Source: Dissophora ornata (lineage: Eukaryota; Mortierellomycota; Mortierellomycetes; Mortierellales; Mortierellaceae). From it: a stretch of 44,974 nt of DNA. Positions 25,101 to 35,600 of the stretch are shown in pieces (within the stretch, counting starts at the first letter, position 1; the number at the start of each line of letters is the position of its first letter). The position numbers and the translations under genes were made by a program. Under the pieces are notes generated by a model. It was not told the DNA's origin. It saw only the letters and a list, made by a program, of their open reading frames with translations, and made no database searches. The stretch lies in assembly GCA_025201705.1 (NCBI GenBank), contig MU616715.1, positions 5,242-50,215 of the forward strand, read 5' to 3'.

Positions 25101-26089
25101 GCGACTCTTCCGTTTACAAGAAGCTTCTCCCGACGCATATTCTACAGCAAATCTTGCACTATGGAACTGGCGCCCCTCTCCCGGCCAACAACCTTAATAG
25201 ACCGCATTCTGGAGCTGACGATGCAGAGATGGGGAGGTTCACGCCGGCAGACGCTGGACATTCGACAGCTAACTACCATTCGACTTCTCTTCACGGCGGG
25301 CTGGAAGAGAGACGCTCTCCACAGTCTGTGCCGGAGCCCAGTAGCATTCAAGCAACGGGTCACCCTGATACTCAGGGCTTACTTTCCTCGCTATCTGCAG
25401 AACATGGTGGTTTGAAGAGCGATCATGGCGATGAGGACGATGAGGACGACGACGATGAGGCTCATGGAGGCCACGACTCGCCCAATTGGTCCAAGGCCAA
25501 GAGCGCTACTGTGCTTCTCGGTTGCACTGTCCTCTACTCTATCATTGCTGGTAAGAAACTTGGGTATAGGTCTCAAGTGGATCACGTCTTCCCTATGGTC
25601 AGTCTGTGCTTCTACTAACTTGACCTTTCCGCCTTGCCGCTCTGAATAGAAATCCTGGTCGATAGCGTGGATAAAGTGTCATCGATTGACGAAAAGCTGC
25701 TGGGCTTAACGTTGTTCGCGCTAGTTCCGAACGTGACCGAGTTCATGAACGCGATCTCGTTTGCAATGTATGGCAACATTGCGCTCTCTATGGAGATTGG
25801 ATCTGCATACGCTTTACAGGTGTGTTTAATCCAGATCCCAGCGATGGTTGCAGTGTCGGCATGGTTGAGCTATGGAAAGACCCAGCTGTGGAACTTTACC
25901 TTCAACTTGATCTTCCCGCGTTGGGATGTGTTTACGATGTTGTTCTCGGTGTTCTTGCTCACTTACACGTATATCGAGGGCAAGAGCAACTACTTTAAGG
26001 GCAGCATCCTGATCCTAAGTTACATGGTACTGATGGCAGGCTTTGTTTATGCGCCCCAGTCGCCGGGCGACGGCCAGACAGCCTTTTAA
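22174..26089 (+). CDS. VNX1: Vnx1-like vacuolar monovalent cation/H+ antiporter (CAX family)
   Basis: A vacuolar-membrane exchanger that would move Na+/K+ (or Ca2+ in other CAX members) into the vacuole in return for protons. Six exons join in phase: 22174-22839, 23255-23873, 23976-24599, 24696-24772, 24863-25550 and 25650-26089, giving 1,037 residues. The first 222 residues are disordered and Ser/Arg/acidic. HPFGLPLWKPALYKK follows, then the first membrane segments (ILWTLIFGWWMSLLCLVVAI). The two CAX alpha-repeats are at about residues 570-615 (NATFGSIIEIILYSVALTQG) and 915-958 (PNVTEFMNAISFAMYGNIAL). A cysteine-containing loop (CTPCPEAELLSNDATCQRC) and an acidic, His-containing cytosolic loop separate the two halves. 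The same frame is open upstream to an ATG at 21802, but that segment is low-complexity, promoter-like and less plausible. Vnx1 rather than Vcx1 is chosen because of the great length and the conserved pre-membrane segment. Confidence 0.9.
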
Positions 26090-27151
26090 TCTTTTAGTAT
26101 ATCCAGCATATCTATAACACGACAGTAGACTGAAATATGAAATAACACCGAAAGGTCGACGTTGATGCATGCCATTTCATTTTCAAAAGGAAAACCCTCA
26201 GCAATTCGAAGAGATTGACCAATAAAAATTCCGTGGCATCTCGTGTCCTAGCCAATCATGTGTGTGCCTGAAAAGGACGATGATCTGGGCCCCAAAAAGG
26301 TTGCACACACATCCTGGCACTATTGCTTTTCGACGTGAAAATACATGTTCCAAAAAAAAAAAATCTGGGCTCCTCGCGAAGCAATCGCTGTCATTGGGCA
26401 CACTGTGCAAACGGCAACAGCGTGTGAATTAGAGAGGCAGGCAGCTCCAAGTGCTCATCATCGTTGTCGGGTGATGTGCAAGAAACAATGGTCGAAGCAT
26501 GGTCGAAGCAATGGCATCTTGAATCTGCATCGTCGTAGTGGTGGAGAAGTAACTATAATTATTGGGCTGTAGGAGTAAGCCCATGTCGATTGAATTATTA
26601 CCCGGACACTTTTTTCTTGCCAAACCATGTGTCCAAATACACAGACATGTACAAGATCTTGCGGGGGAGAAACTCAGGAACCACAGTGGGGCGGGGCTAC
26701 AGGGGAACTACGGGGAACGATCTGCGTGAATGCTGTGGAACGGAGAGCTCTCATTGGTGTTCGCGAGGAACGATCACGGTTATTTATACACACACGCCAC
26801 AACGGTTCTCGGGATACAGGATGCGAACTAAAATGAACAACATGTTCCCAGACCAAAGCTCGAGGAACGGTACGTGTTCTCCTAGCCTATCATCCCTATC
26901 ATTGCTCTCTCCTGTGCTCTGCGCCATTTCTCGTCTGCGCCATTTCTCGTCTGCGTTGTTGATCGTCTGCACTGTCGAGTGTCTCTCTTCTCATCTTTCC
27001 TTCTCACCACATCCCTTCTCACCCTCCCCCCTTTAATCCTCTCTCCTCCTCCTTCTCTGCCCACCCGTTCCTTCAACAGGACTCACATCTTCCTTCAACA
27101 GGATCTTCCTTCCCTTCCCCTCTCCTTCTTTTTCAACAATCAAAGAACAAA
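26090..27151. other. Intergenic region upstream of the FkbM gene
   Basis: I see no gene. Two small direct repeats are present: ATGGTCGAAGC twice near 26489-26511, and a 16-bp unit (GCGCCATTTCTCGTCT) twice at 26921-26952. An A run lies near 26352-26363. From about 26,990 to 27,150 the plus strand is C/T-rich, as expected for the 5' UTR and core promoter of the gene starting at 27152. Confidence 0.6.
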
Positions 27152-28031
27152 ATGGCCTTCTCCAACAGAAACGTCATCTTCCCCGTCGCCTTCATTATCT
27201 CGGCCCTCTTCATGCTGGGCACCTACCACCGGACCAGCGTGCAGCCTTTAGGCCGTGGTGGCAAGCCTCGCTTCATCTTTGTCGACCTCGGTGCTAACCG
27301 CGCAGACTCCCTCGATGTCTTCATGCAGCAAGCAGACACAAAGTTCAAGTTCGACTTTCCTCGTCCAGAGTGGGCTACCTATGAACAGGCCGGTAAGAAT
27401 CGAGTCCTAAGTTGACTGTGTTCCATGCAATTATTAAGCTACTGCACGCCATTGGTGGTTCCTAGAAGAAGGGCGAAAATTAAACTTGCCCGCTTTATTA
27501 AACGTTTTCTTAGAGGCTTTCCTGTTTGAGGCAAACCCCGTGTTCAACTCGCACCTTGTGGCTGCAAAGGAGCGCTACGATGAGCAGGGCATCAAGGTCA
27601 CCATCTTCCCCTCGACCGTTGTCGATGTCACGGACGGCATCCGCACTTTCTTCCTCGACACTGTCAACACTGCAAATGATTACTGGGGTTCGTCCATTTA
27701 TGCCTCCCATCCCGATGCCGTCAGGTCCAAGAGTAAGGGAACTGATCTGACCGGTGTCAATATTGCCACATGGTTGCTCCGTAACACCCTCCCCCGCGAT
27801 TTTGTTGTTGTCAAGATGGATATTGAGGGTGCTGAGTACGAGGTCATCCCCCACATGGCCGAGATGAGCGCATGGACTGTCGTGGACCACTTGTTGGTCG
27901 AATGGCACGGTGCCGGTGTTGGTGGCGGCACGCCTGATGAAATTTCCTTCCGCAATCAGAGGGCCTTGGCTGCCAAGGACAAGCTGATTGCAGAGGGCGT
28001 CAAGATGCCATCGTACGACTCGGCGGCATAA
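27152..28031 (+). CDS. FkbM-type SAM-dependent methyltransferase, membrane-anchored
   Basis: Two exons, 27152-27392 and 27514-28031, join in phase 1 and give 252 residues. A hydrophobic segment at about residues 8-23 (NVIFPVAFIISALFML) after a short N-terminus looks like a signal anchor, placing the catalytic part in the secretory lumen or outside. The fold signature is present: a glycine-bearing SAM loop FVDLGANRADSLDVF (43-57), FLFEANP (83-89; the position of the acidic residue after strand 2), and KMDIEGAEYEVIPHM (181-195), diagnostic of the FkbM family (usually K.DIEGAE..VL). The segment DHLLVEWHG (204-212) follows. FkbM enzymes O-methylate sugars or other small hydroxylated substrates; the substrate here cannot be read from the sequence. 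No frame problem is seen. Confidence 0.88.
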
Positions 28032-28679
28032 AGCAAGAACTATTCTGCCCTTGCTAGTGTCCCGCCTCACGACCTGTTTTTCCTCTCAAAAATCGCCGTC
28101 CTCCAATCTATACCACGGCGCCACATTTCCATTACATATACCAACACGACTACATAGAATCCTCTTTTTTTTGCCTTAATGTGTTTGTGTAATAGCTTTT
28201 TGACTGAATTGTAATACAAAGCTGGTGTTTTTTTGATCGCAACTCGGGGACAAATTGGATGCAGGCGGTGCAATGTCGACCAATATCGATAGTGTGATAG
28301 TGTGATAGTGTGATGTTTGCATGCATGTCAAGGAAGCGCCGTTTGATTTTCATCTCAAAAGGATAACGGCTGTGTTAGTTTGGATCGAGGACAACCCATG
28401 TCTGGCCATAGGAAATGGAGGAAGGAGCAGGGATGTGTACTTTCCATCGCTCGTGGTGTGCTGTTGTTAGTTGAATCCTGGTATCTCAACATGGGTCAGG
28501 AAGTGCTGGGAAAGGACCTCTTTGTCTGTCTGTGGGCAGGTTTTCAGTGGCGGGTCCGTGGGCCGTTTCAGCCACCAAAAATTTCAATGAGCGGTGTGCG
28601 GCAAATGGGTGCGGCTAAAGAGCAAGGGCGAACACGCACCAGAGTGGATCTTCCTTTTCGAATTTATTCTCAGTTCAAA
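28032..28679. other. Spacer between FkbM 3' end and eL24 promoter
   Basis: No gene is supported. An 8-bp unit (GTGTGATA) is repeated three times near 28289-28313. The right-hand part, up to 28679, should hold the eL24 promoter and 5' UTR; I see no clear core motif. A plus-strand open frame at 28380-28688 runs into the eL24 start codon and is probably chance. Confidence 0.5.
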
Positions 28680-30263
28680 ATGAAGTAATGCAGTCATACT
28701 GGGGGGAAGAGGAGAGACGGGCATCCATTATCACACATACTCCAATGCATCCATCCATCGATCGACAATGAACACCATCGAAACGTGGATCGCACCTATA
28801 TCGCCATTGCTCTCGCCCCGCAGCTGGAGTCGGCACTTACACAATGGAGAGGATAGCATCAACATCAGCAACATGCATTTATTTATGCGATTTAATGCAT
28901 TCGGGCTATACGCAATACACAAGCTCAACGGAAGAGTCGAAACGACACTGCCAACCGAATTTGACGACCAAGATAGCCAGCTGTGGCATCCTCAAAAGAG
29001 GGACGGCGGTTGGAGAGAGACATCTATTGGAGTGTTCAGCTGGGGTTCTTTGCATGGAACCTAAGGGAGACCCTTGATCTTGCATCATTCATCAGAGCAC
29101 AAGGCAAGGCGACGACTTTTACGAGGCTCTTGACAAACTGTTGTCAGCAATAGAGAAAGCAGTATTCCTCAGAAACCACTCAACAGAGAAGGGGAAGGAT
29201 TGTGTCGACATCTAGGGGGGACCTTGATTCTGGAAGCGCTGCTGGAAAGCAACAACTCAACAATTGGAACCAGATCCGCATCCCTCCAACGCCCATCGAA
29301 ATACGCACTTCTCAGTATTCTGACACGTCTGGTCTTTTTATTCATCTGCCTTTTTGCTTTCATCAGGACCGAGATTTGTGCCTTCTCTGGAGCTAAGATC
29401 TACCCCGGCAAGGGAAAGATCTACGTCCGCATCGACAACAGGGTATGTACAGAAAAGTAACAGCAGTTGCGAGATACAGGATTTAATCACGTTCAGGACT
29501 CAACAACAATAAGAAACACGAAGCGGAGCCAGTATCACTCAGCGTGGATAACAACCAATCCAACATTCCAGCGCTGTCTATTATTTGTTTCAGGAGTCAG
29601 AAAGAGCACTGGACATGCAAAACGGCTTATGCACGACAGAGGAGGAACCGGATCCCATCAAACACCCTGCCCTCACTGTTCCGAAGCGACTTTAAAATCG
29701 AAGGGATCGCGTTCAAATGATTAATCTCTGCCCGCTCGCTTTCACCACCGTGGCGATAAACTCTTAGTCGTTCCGTTTCGTCAACGGTAAGGCCGAGTCC
29801 CTCTTCTTGCAGCGCAAGAACCCCCGCAAGATCTCCTGGACTGTTCTCTTCCGCCGCATGCACAAGAAGGGTATCTCTGAGGAGGTTGCCAAGAAGCGCA
29901 CTCGCCGCACCGTTAAGCACCAGCGCGCTGTCGTCGGTGCCTCCTGGGAGGCCATCCGCGCCAAGCGCAACCAGAAGCCCGAGGTTCGTGCTGCTGCCCG
30001 CGCTGCCGCTCTCCGCGATGGCAAGGATAAGAAGAAGGCTGAGGATGCCAAGAAGAAGTCTGAGAAGGCTAAGGTAATGTGTGATGTGCCATTTCAAGTT
30101 GTAATTATAACAGTAGCGATCAGCGCGCGGAATTATCATCGTCGCTAACGACCGTTGTCTTTAATGTTAATAGTCTGCCTCCAGCGCTGCCCATGGTCAG
30201 CCCAAGTTCTCCAAGCAGGGTGCCAAGGGTGCCAAGACCGCCATCGCCAACACCTCCCGCTAA
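28680..30263 (+). CDS. RPL24: 60S ribosomal protein eL24
   Basis: A component of the large ribosomal subunit that forms an intersubunit bridge. Four exons: 28680-28684 (ATGAA only), 29367-29442, 29768-30073 and 30174-30263, giving 158 residues, near the usual 155-160. The second exon completes [20 protein letters not shown], the zinc-ribbon-derived N-terminus (the zinc cysteines are largely lost, as in yeast). [20 protein letters not shown] and [20 protein letters not shown] are highly conserved, followed by a Lys/Ala-rich tail ending TAIANTSR. The start was chosen because an ATG followed directly by a GTAATG donor joins in phase to the conserved second exon; the third intron uses the same GTAATG donor. 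An AATAAA lies at about 30281-30286. The first intron, 682 bp, is by far the longest and could carry regulatory sequence. Confidence 0.93.
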
Positions 30264-30990
30264 ACTACCGATTAAGGATTTGAATAAATTTCTTACCCAA
30301 CACCTCAGAATTTTTTAAATCACTTTTTTTACCCGTCCATTTGTCCGTCTCAAATCAGGAGTGAAAATAGGAGTGAGAACCGCAGCGTATCATCTCATTT
30401 GGCCACAGTGGAAGCTTACCTATTGACTTCTCGACGAATATGATTCTAGTGCTGTTATTGTTGCGCGGACAGCGATGAACGGTGAAAAGGAGACATGCTT
30501 CGGCGTAGGTCCTTACGAGGCTGAGAGACAAACCGTAAGATGGAACATGGTTCCCATGGCGCCGGCCATTCGTAACGGACTCTTGATCAACAAAAGACCG
30601 GCGCTCAATGCAAAGAGCGCCTAGAGCTCCGGTCCTGTGCCCTTTTTACACCCTCCCACATTCTATAGCTTACGTGAATGGGGCTGTCCCCAATTTCCCA
30701 GTCAACAACGACTGATTATTGCTTAGTACGCGACACAATCAAACAGGAACGATTCTTAGATCCTTGACACTTCTTACAGCTGTCTGGCACCTCAAGTTTA
30801 TTTTGACAACACAAACACTCATGTTCCTGAGGCGCAAGTGTAGCTATTGATGACCTCGAAAGCAAAACACCAAAGCGAAGTACATGTACACAGCTAGATC
30901 GGTATGCAAATGGTACTAATCTTGGATAAAGTATATAGAAGGAGAATATGTTGTTATGCAAATAAAGTTAACTTGCCAATGCCAAAAGCA
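30264..30990. other. Intergenic region with a short ORF and inverted repeats
   Basis: A plus-strand frame is open from 30427 to the stop at 30622-30624, with an internal ATG at 30475 (MNGEKETCFGVGPYEAERQT...). The same stretch contains several stems, such as CTTACG/CGTAAG (about 30510-30540) and GGCGCTC/GAGCGCC (about 30600-30621), and a T5 run follows at about 30641. It could be a short gene relic or a structured transcript; I cannot decide. On the minus strand at 30961-30716 a Cys-rich frame (HECLCCQNKLEVPDSCKKCQ) is probably part of the neighbouring relic or chance. Confidence 0.3.
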
Positions 30991-30999
30991 ATACTAACC

Positions 31000-31960
31000 T
31001 TACTTGTGCTCAGTTCCACCATCTCGTCGCACAAGAATATTCTCTAGTCGAATGTCGCCATGGTAGATGCCCAAACTGTGGATTTCCCCAATGCTTTCTT
31101 GATCTTCTGACAATCAGACGAGCTCAAGTGTTCATGGTGGATGTCGTTGCCTGCATGTTCCGTCACAAGAACCATATCGTTCCCACTAGCTATCCCCCCA
31201 ATCTTCATCCTGGGAATCCAAACTCCTTGAAGATCTTGCAACATGCTGTAAATTCTAGCCTCGTGTTCCAGTTCCTCCGTAGTGTCGCAGTCTTTCCAGA
31301 TGTCACATTTCTTCACTACGACATCTTCTCCTTGCCAAGACGCTGGTAATGTAGCTCATGTGCAATAAGCGTCATATTTTTAAAAGAAGGCGCTCCAATA
31401 AACCGTCCTTTGTAGGTCATTCGACACCATTAAAGCTCTGTATGTGTCGGTATCCCCTGTAAAATTCCATGGTACAGACGCGGGTAATTCCTTGAGGGCA
31501 TGAAACCTGGGTAGCCCTTTGCATTAGTTCAGGACAATCGAGCGCGTTGATGTGGACATGTCGTAAACGAAACATATGCCTCGGCTTCGACCTGTTGAAG
31601 TTGTTCAGGTGAGTTAGGGCGACAAACACAGTTTGCAACAAAACTCTGGGTCCGTTGGCTTGAAATTCAATATGACTGACTGTTAGGCAAGGCCCTTGCA
31701 GACATATCATCAAAACATCTTTGGGTCAGATGCTGAGAAGCTGTTGACAACCGAGGTCTTGTCGGCATTTCGACAGGCGTTCGAGGAGACAGGCATGAAC
31801 TCCTACAAAAGCGCGAGTGGAACGACGTTCCGATTGTAAAGCAGACTGAAAAACAGAAACATGCAGAGATTCTTCGACCGAGGGTTAACAAACTAACGGA
31901 AAAGATGCCAGGCACATACTGCACAGTCGAAGGAAGAATCGACGAAGATGCGGGGCCTAT
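31000..31960 (-). pseudogene. Decayed protein-kinase-like gene
   Basis: Pieces of a kinase-like protein lie in order on the minus strand. At about 31713-31440 one frame reads VSHIEFQANGPRVLLQTVFV and continues to YRHIQSFNGVE then a stop. At about 31350-31090 another encodes ASWQGEDVVVKKCDIWKDCD (the VVVKK lysine resembles the VAIK ATP-binding lysine), EARIYSMLQDLQGVWIPRMK and MVLVTEHAGNDI. At about 31088 a one-base slip is needed to enter IHSLGIYHGDIRLENILVRR, whose HGDIR..N matches the HRD catalytic loop. The frame then ends at 31000, before any DFG motif. The upstream blocks end in stops as well. The defects mark it as a pseudogene. A gene with unusual introns is less likely, because the slip near 31088 sits inside a conserved segment with no splice signals. 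Confidence 0.55.
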
Positions 31961-32606
31961 ATTTATTTAAATTTCAGGGGCAAGTTGACGCATCAATGCA
32001 ATTTTCTTTCTGTAACCGCATGCAAGACGTAAGCAGCCGATAGATTGACAGGTAGGCTGGCTCAGCGATGAATGGAGAATGTTTGTTAACCTATTCTATG
32101 GATATTGCTTTCATTCCAGGGAATAGCTCTAATTAATGCGAAACCATATACGCAAAAGAATAAAACGATGAAAGAGAAAAGTGCACATGGGTGGGATGAA
32201 CGACATGGTTCTGCTTAAAACGCCTACAATGAGCAGCGGATACATTACCTGCTAGCGGTGCCTGTTGACATAGTCCATGATTGGTTGAGATGATCGAGAG
32301 TTCGACGCCTCATCTTCATTTTCGATGCATGCGGTGCAAGTTCCCCGTGGATGGGAAAGGATGTGTGTTTGTGATTGCAACATAATTAAGGTTTTGCGTG
32401 AATCTTGGCATTTGCACAGCCTGCTGTTGATTTCGCAAAACATGCTTGTGGTGCCTTTTGATGTAGGGGTTTTCTCCTCCCGTTCTTTCATTCTCTCACT
32501 AGCCTTCTCACGCCATTCACGCCATCAATTTTTTATCGCTGTCTCTCTTTTCATTTTTGCTTGCTTGGTAAGTAGTGTGAGACAAGCTTTTGACGTAGAT
32601 GCACTA
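31961..32606. other. Spacer between kinase relic and NLR-like gene
   Basis: No gene is supported. The region separates divergently oriented loci and would contain the promoter of the NACHT gene. A plus-strand frame is open from 32325 and contains a hydrophobic stretch (FFIAVSLFIFACLVS), but it has no recognisable similarity and merges with the presumed first exon of the next gene. Confidence 0.4.
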
Positions 32607-35600
32607 ATGTCGACAAAGATATTCACCCTAAAGTTTCGGTCTTACAATTCAGGAACTCACGTTAGTTATCAGCAGTTCAAGCGACCAAATCCGCCGAAAC
32701 ACTTTCAAAAAGGCTTTACCAAGTCCGCCATGAATTGTGAGTTGTGCTTGTTCCTGTAGTATACAGGAGAAATCCAGGTTCAAAAGAATACAATTTATTC
32801 AGTATATCGCTGCTCTATTGTAGCCAATTCGCATGATAAGTCCAGGCCTGTTTCTGGTCGTCACAAGCATTCACATTTGATCACTGTCAGTGCTTCCAAG
32901 ACCACCGGCTCTCGGTGTAAGTTATATACCATGAACAACAGCAATTTCCAGTTCTCTCAGTGTAAAATGTATATAAGGGAACGCCAATGGAAATGCTATA
33001 ATGACGACAAGACGCAACAGCTTACAATTCATATGACATTCCTCCCAAAAGTACAAAAAGGTCTAGATTACATCAAAGACGGCGATCGATACAGAGACCG
33101 AGGCGACTTCGACAAAGCCAAAGCGAAATATGAGAAGGCTAGCGGATTTTACCACAGTGAAGCTCATGATCGGCTGACGATTCTACCACTATGCAGGGCA
33201 TCCAAGGCATCCACGGAAAACAGCGATTCTCGCCGATACATTCCAGCTGGATTGCATGCGCGTTTCCATCATGCAAAGGAAAAGGTCAAACAAGTGATGA
33301 GAAGTCCGTCTCAAATCTCAACTGCACACCAATATTTCTTTCCGCTATCTACTCGGTCCACTCTTGCTTCTATGACCAACACCGATTCCCAATCCGCATC
33401 CGTGTCTGTATCGACTTGCATGTCCACATCCACGTTGACTATCCAATCGACAGTGGGTACTTCTTCGGCCTTTGCGTCGGAGGTTGTTGTCAGTGATGTT
33501 GGTATAGTATCGCATGTTCGTTCTACGACAGCCGCATACAATATTGCTGGCAACGATGCCCGAGAGATCATTGATAACAAGGCCTACGACATCGTTAAAC
33601 AATTTGGCAAAAGTCGCATCACCTTCGACACTGTGCAGGAGCTAGTAGTCCTGGCTAACATTCCAGACCGAGACATATTCCTGCACATCACCACAAAGAT
33701 CCTCCACGTATTGAGAGATATGCCTCTGCTCACCAGTATCGCTCTTCAAGGCTTGGCCGTCATCTTGGACTCTTTTCCCGACAAGATCGACTTGGGTTCA
33801 TTGCATGGAACCTTTGTGGAGATTCTCAAACGTCTCCAAGCTCGTCTGAGCGACATTCGCACTGCCAACAATATTGGCGAACTGCTACCTTTGCTCATCG
33901 CTCTCAACTCACTCCTTGACGCCATGGTGCGTAGAAAAGCGTCCAGCCTTGATCGCGAATCCGTTTACGACGTCCTCAACACTCGACTGGGTAGTTTAAC
34001 CTCACACCCAAATGTGACAGTATGCTTCCAAGCATTGTATGCTAAACAGGCTCTTGCCATCATTGGCAACGACGAATCACTCCCAATGAGCGTATACCGC
34101 CATGGAAAATTGGCATTTGTACTGGCAGGAAATATATCGAGTATGGCAACCAAGTTCGATCTGGCTAGCGCCGAGTCGGCATACCAAAATATCAAAAAGA
34201 TATTCGACAGTTCGATTAAGGAGCACTAGTACCAGGGACTGATCTATGTCGACTATCTGGTGGGACAACATAGTTGGCGGCAACTTGAAGATTTCGTGCT
34301 CAACAGCAAGTTCCAATCAGATGTCTGCTTTCAGCTGGGCGTAGTCTTGCGGCTCGAAGAGATTGCAGTAGTTCAAACGGACACTGCGATCAGAAATGGT
34401 GCAATCAAGTTTCTTGTTGTCCTGGGAACGAAACCTATTCCATTAGTGCCAGAGATGGTGCAGAGTACTCTCCGGTGTCTCGGGATATCGGAAGGATCTA
34501 CAGATGGCACGAATGATGATATGGCAATCCCACTCCCCCTCAAATCTTATATTTCGAAAATATACCAGGACGAACTGCGATCAGTATGGGATCCGGCTTG
34601 GCATGCTACTCCAAAAGGCATTCTGCTCAAGGCCGTTCAGGGTAGAGATCAGCGGAATGCGAATGTGGATAATCTGCCAGCCCAATTTATGGATATCAAA
34701 CAAGAGATTCAATCCAGCGGCTCAAAGGTGAAAGGCGCGGTTGATCAGATAGGAGCGGATATTCAGCGACTCAAAGCCGATGCTCGCGCAAGTCTCCCTC
34801 CACAGTCTAGTCTGGAAGACATTCAGTTTGCACTCAAGACTTACTATGCACCATACCTCTTCATCCTTCGGGTCTCAGGAGATGAACTGGATCTGGAGAC
34901 ATGCTTTGTCAATCTAGCAATCGTTGAGGCCCAAGCACAACGAAAAAAGGAAAAGCAATATCTCAAGGAGCAGGCAGCCGTCTTTCATCGAATCCCGAGT
35001 TTCGAAGCCGTAGAAAGAGCCAATATGCAGTCGTCGATTCCCTTGGAATAACTTTTCAACAAGCGCAAGCTACGTGATGGAAATGAAAACGTTCCTAAAA
35101 CAATTTTGGTACAAGGACGAGCAGGCATCGGCAAGACAACACTGTGCAAAAAGCTTGTCCTTGCACATCAGACCGGACTGTGGAGAGATCGTTTCGATGC
35201 CATACTGTGGCTCCCATTGCGACGGCTCAAAGCATTCAAGACCTGCACTCTGGAAGGTCTATTACGCGAGAAGTTCTTTACTCAGGTCCTTGACCAAGAA
35301 GGAGTGGCATTAGCCCGCGCGCTTGCATCCTGTGCTCAAAAAGGCAGAGTTCTTTTCATCCTGGATGGTCTGGATGAGATTGCAGCAGACACAGAGGGTA
35401 ATGAAGGCCATGACTTGAGATCATTCCTAAGGACCCTGCTCAGACAACAACATGTCGTCATTACTTCAAGACCCTCAGGATTGGACAGATCACTATTACC
35501 GCCAATAGACCTGGAGCTTGAGACCGTTGGATTCAGTCAACAGAATGTCAAAGATTTCCTGGTCAAAGTGCTCAATCCTGAAGCAGTGAGGACAGTTCAA

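Noticed and set aside
27510..28070. 186-codon minus-strand open frame antisense to the FkbM gene
   Set aside because: It mirrors the GC-rich, codon-biased FkbM exon and is a typical shadow frame.
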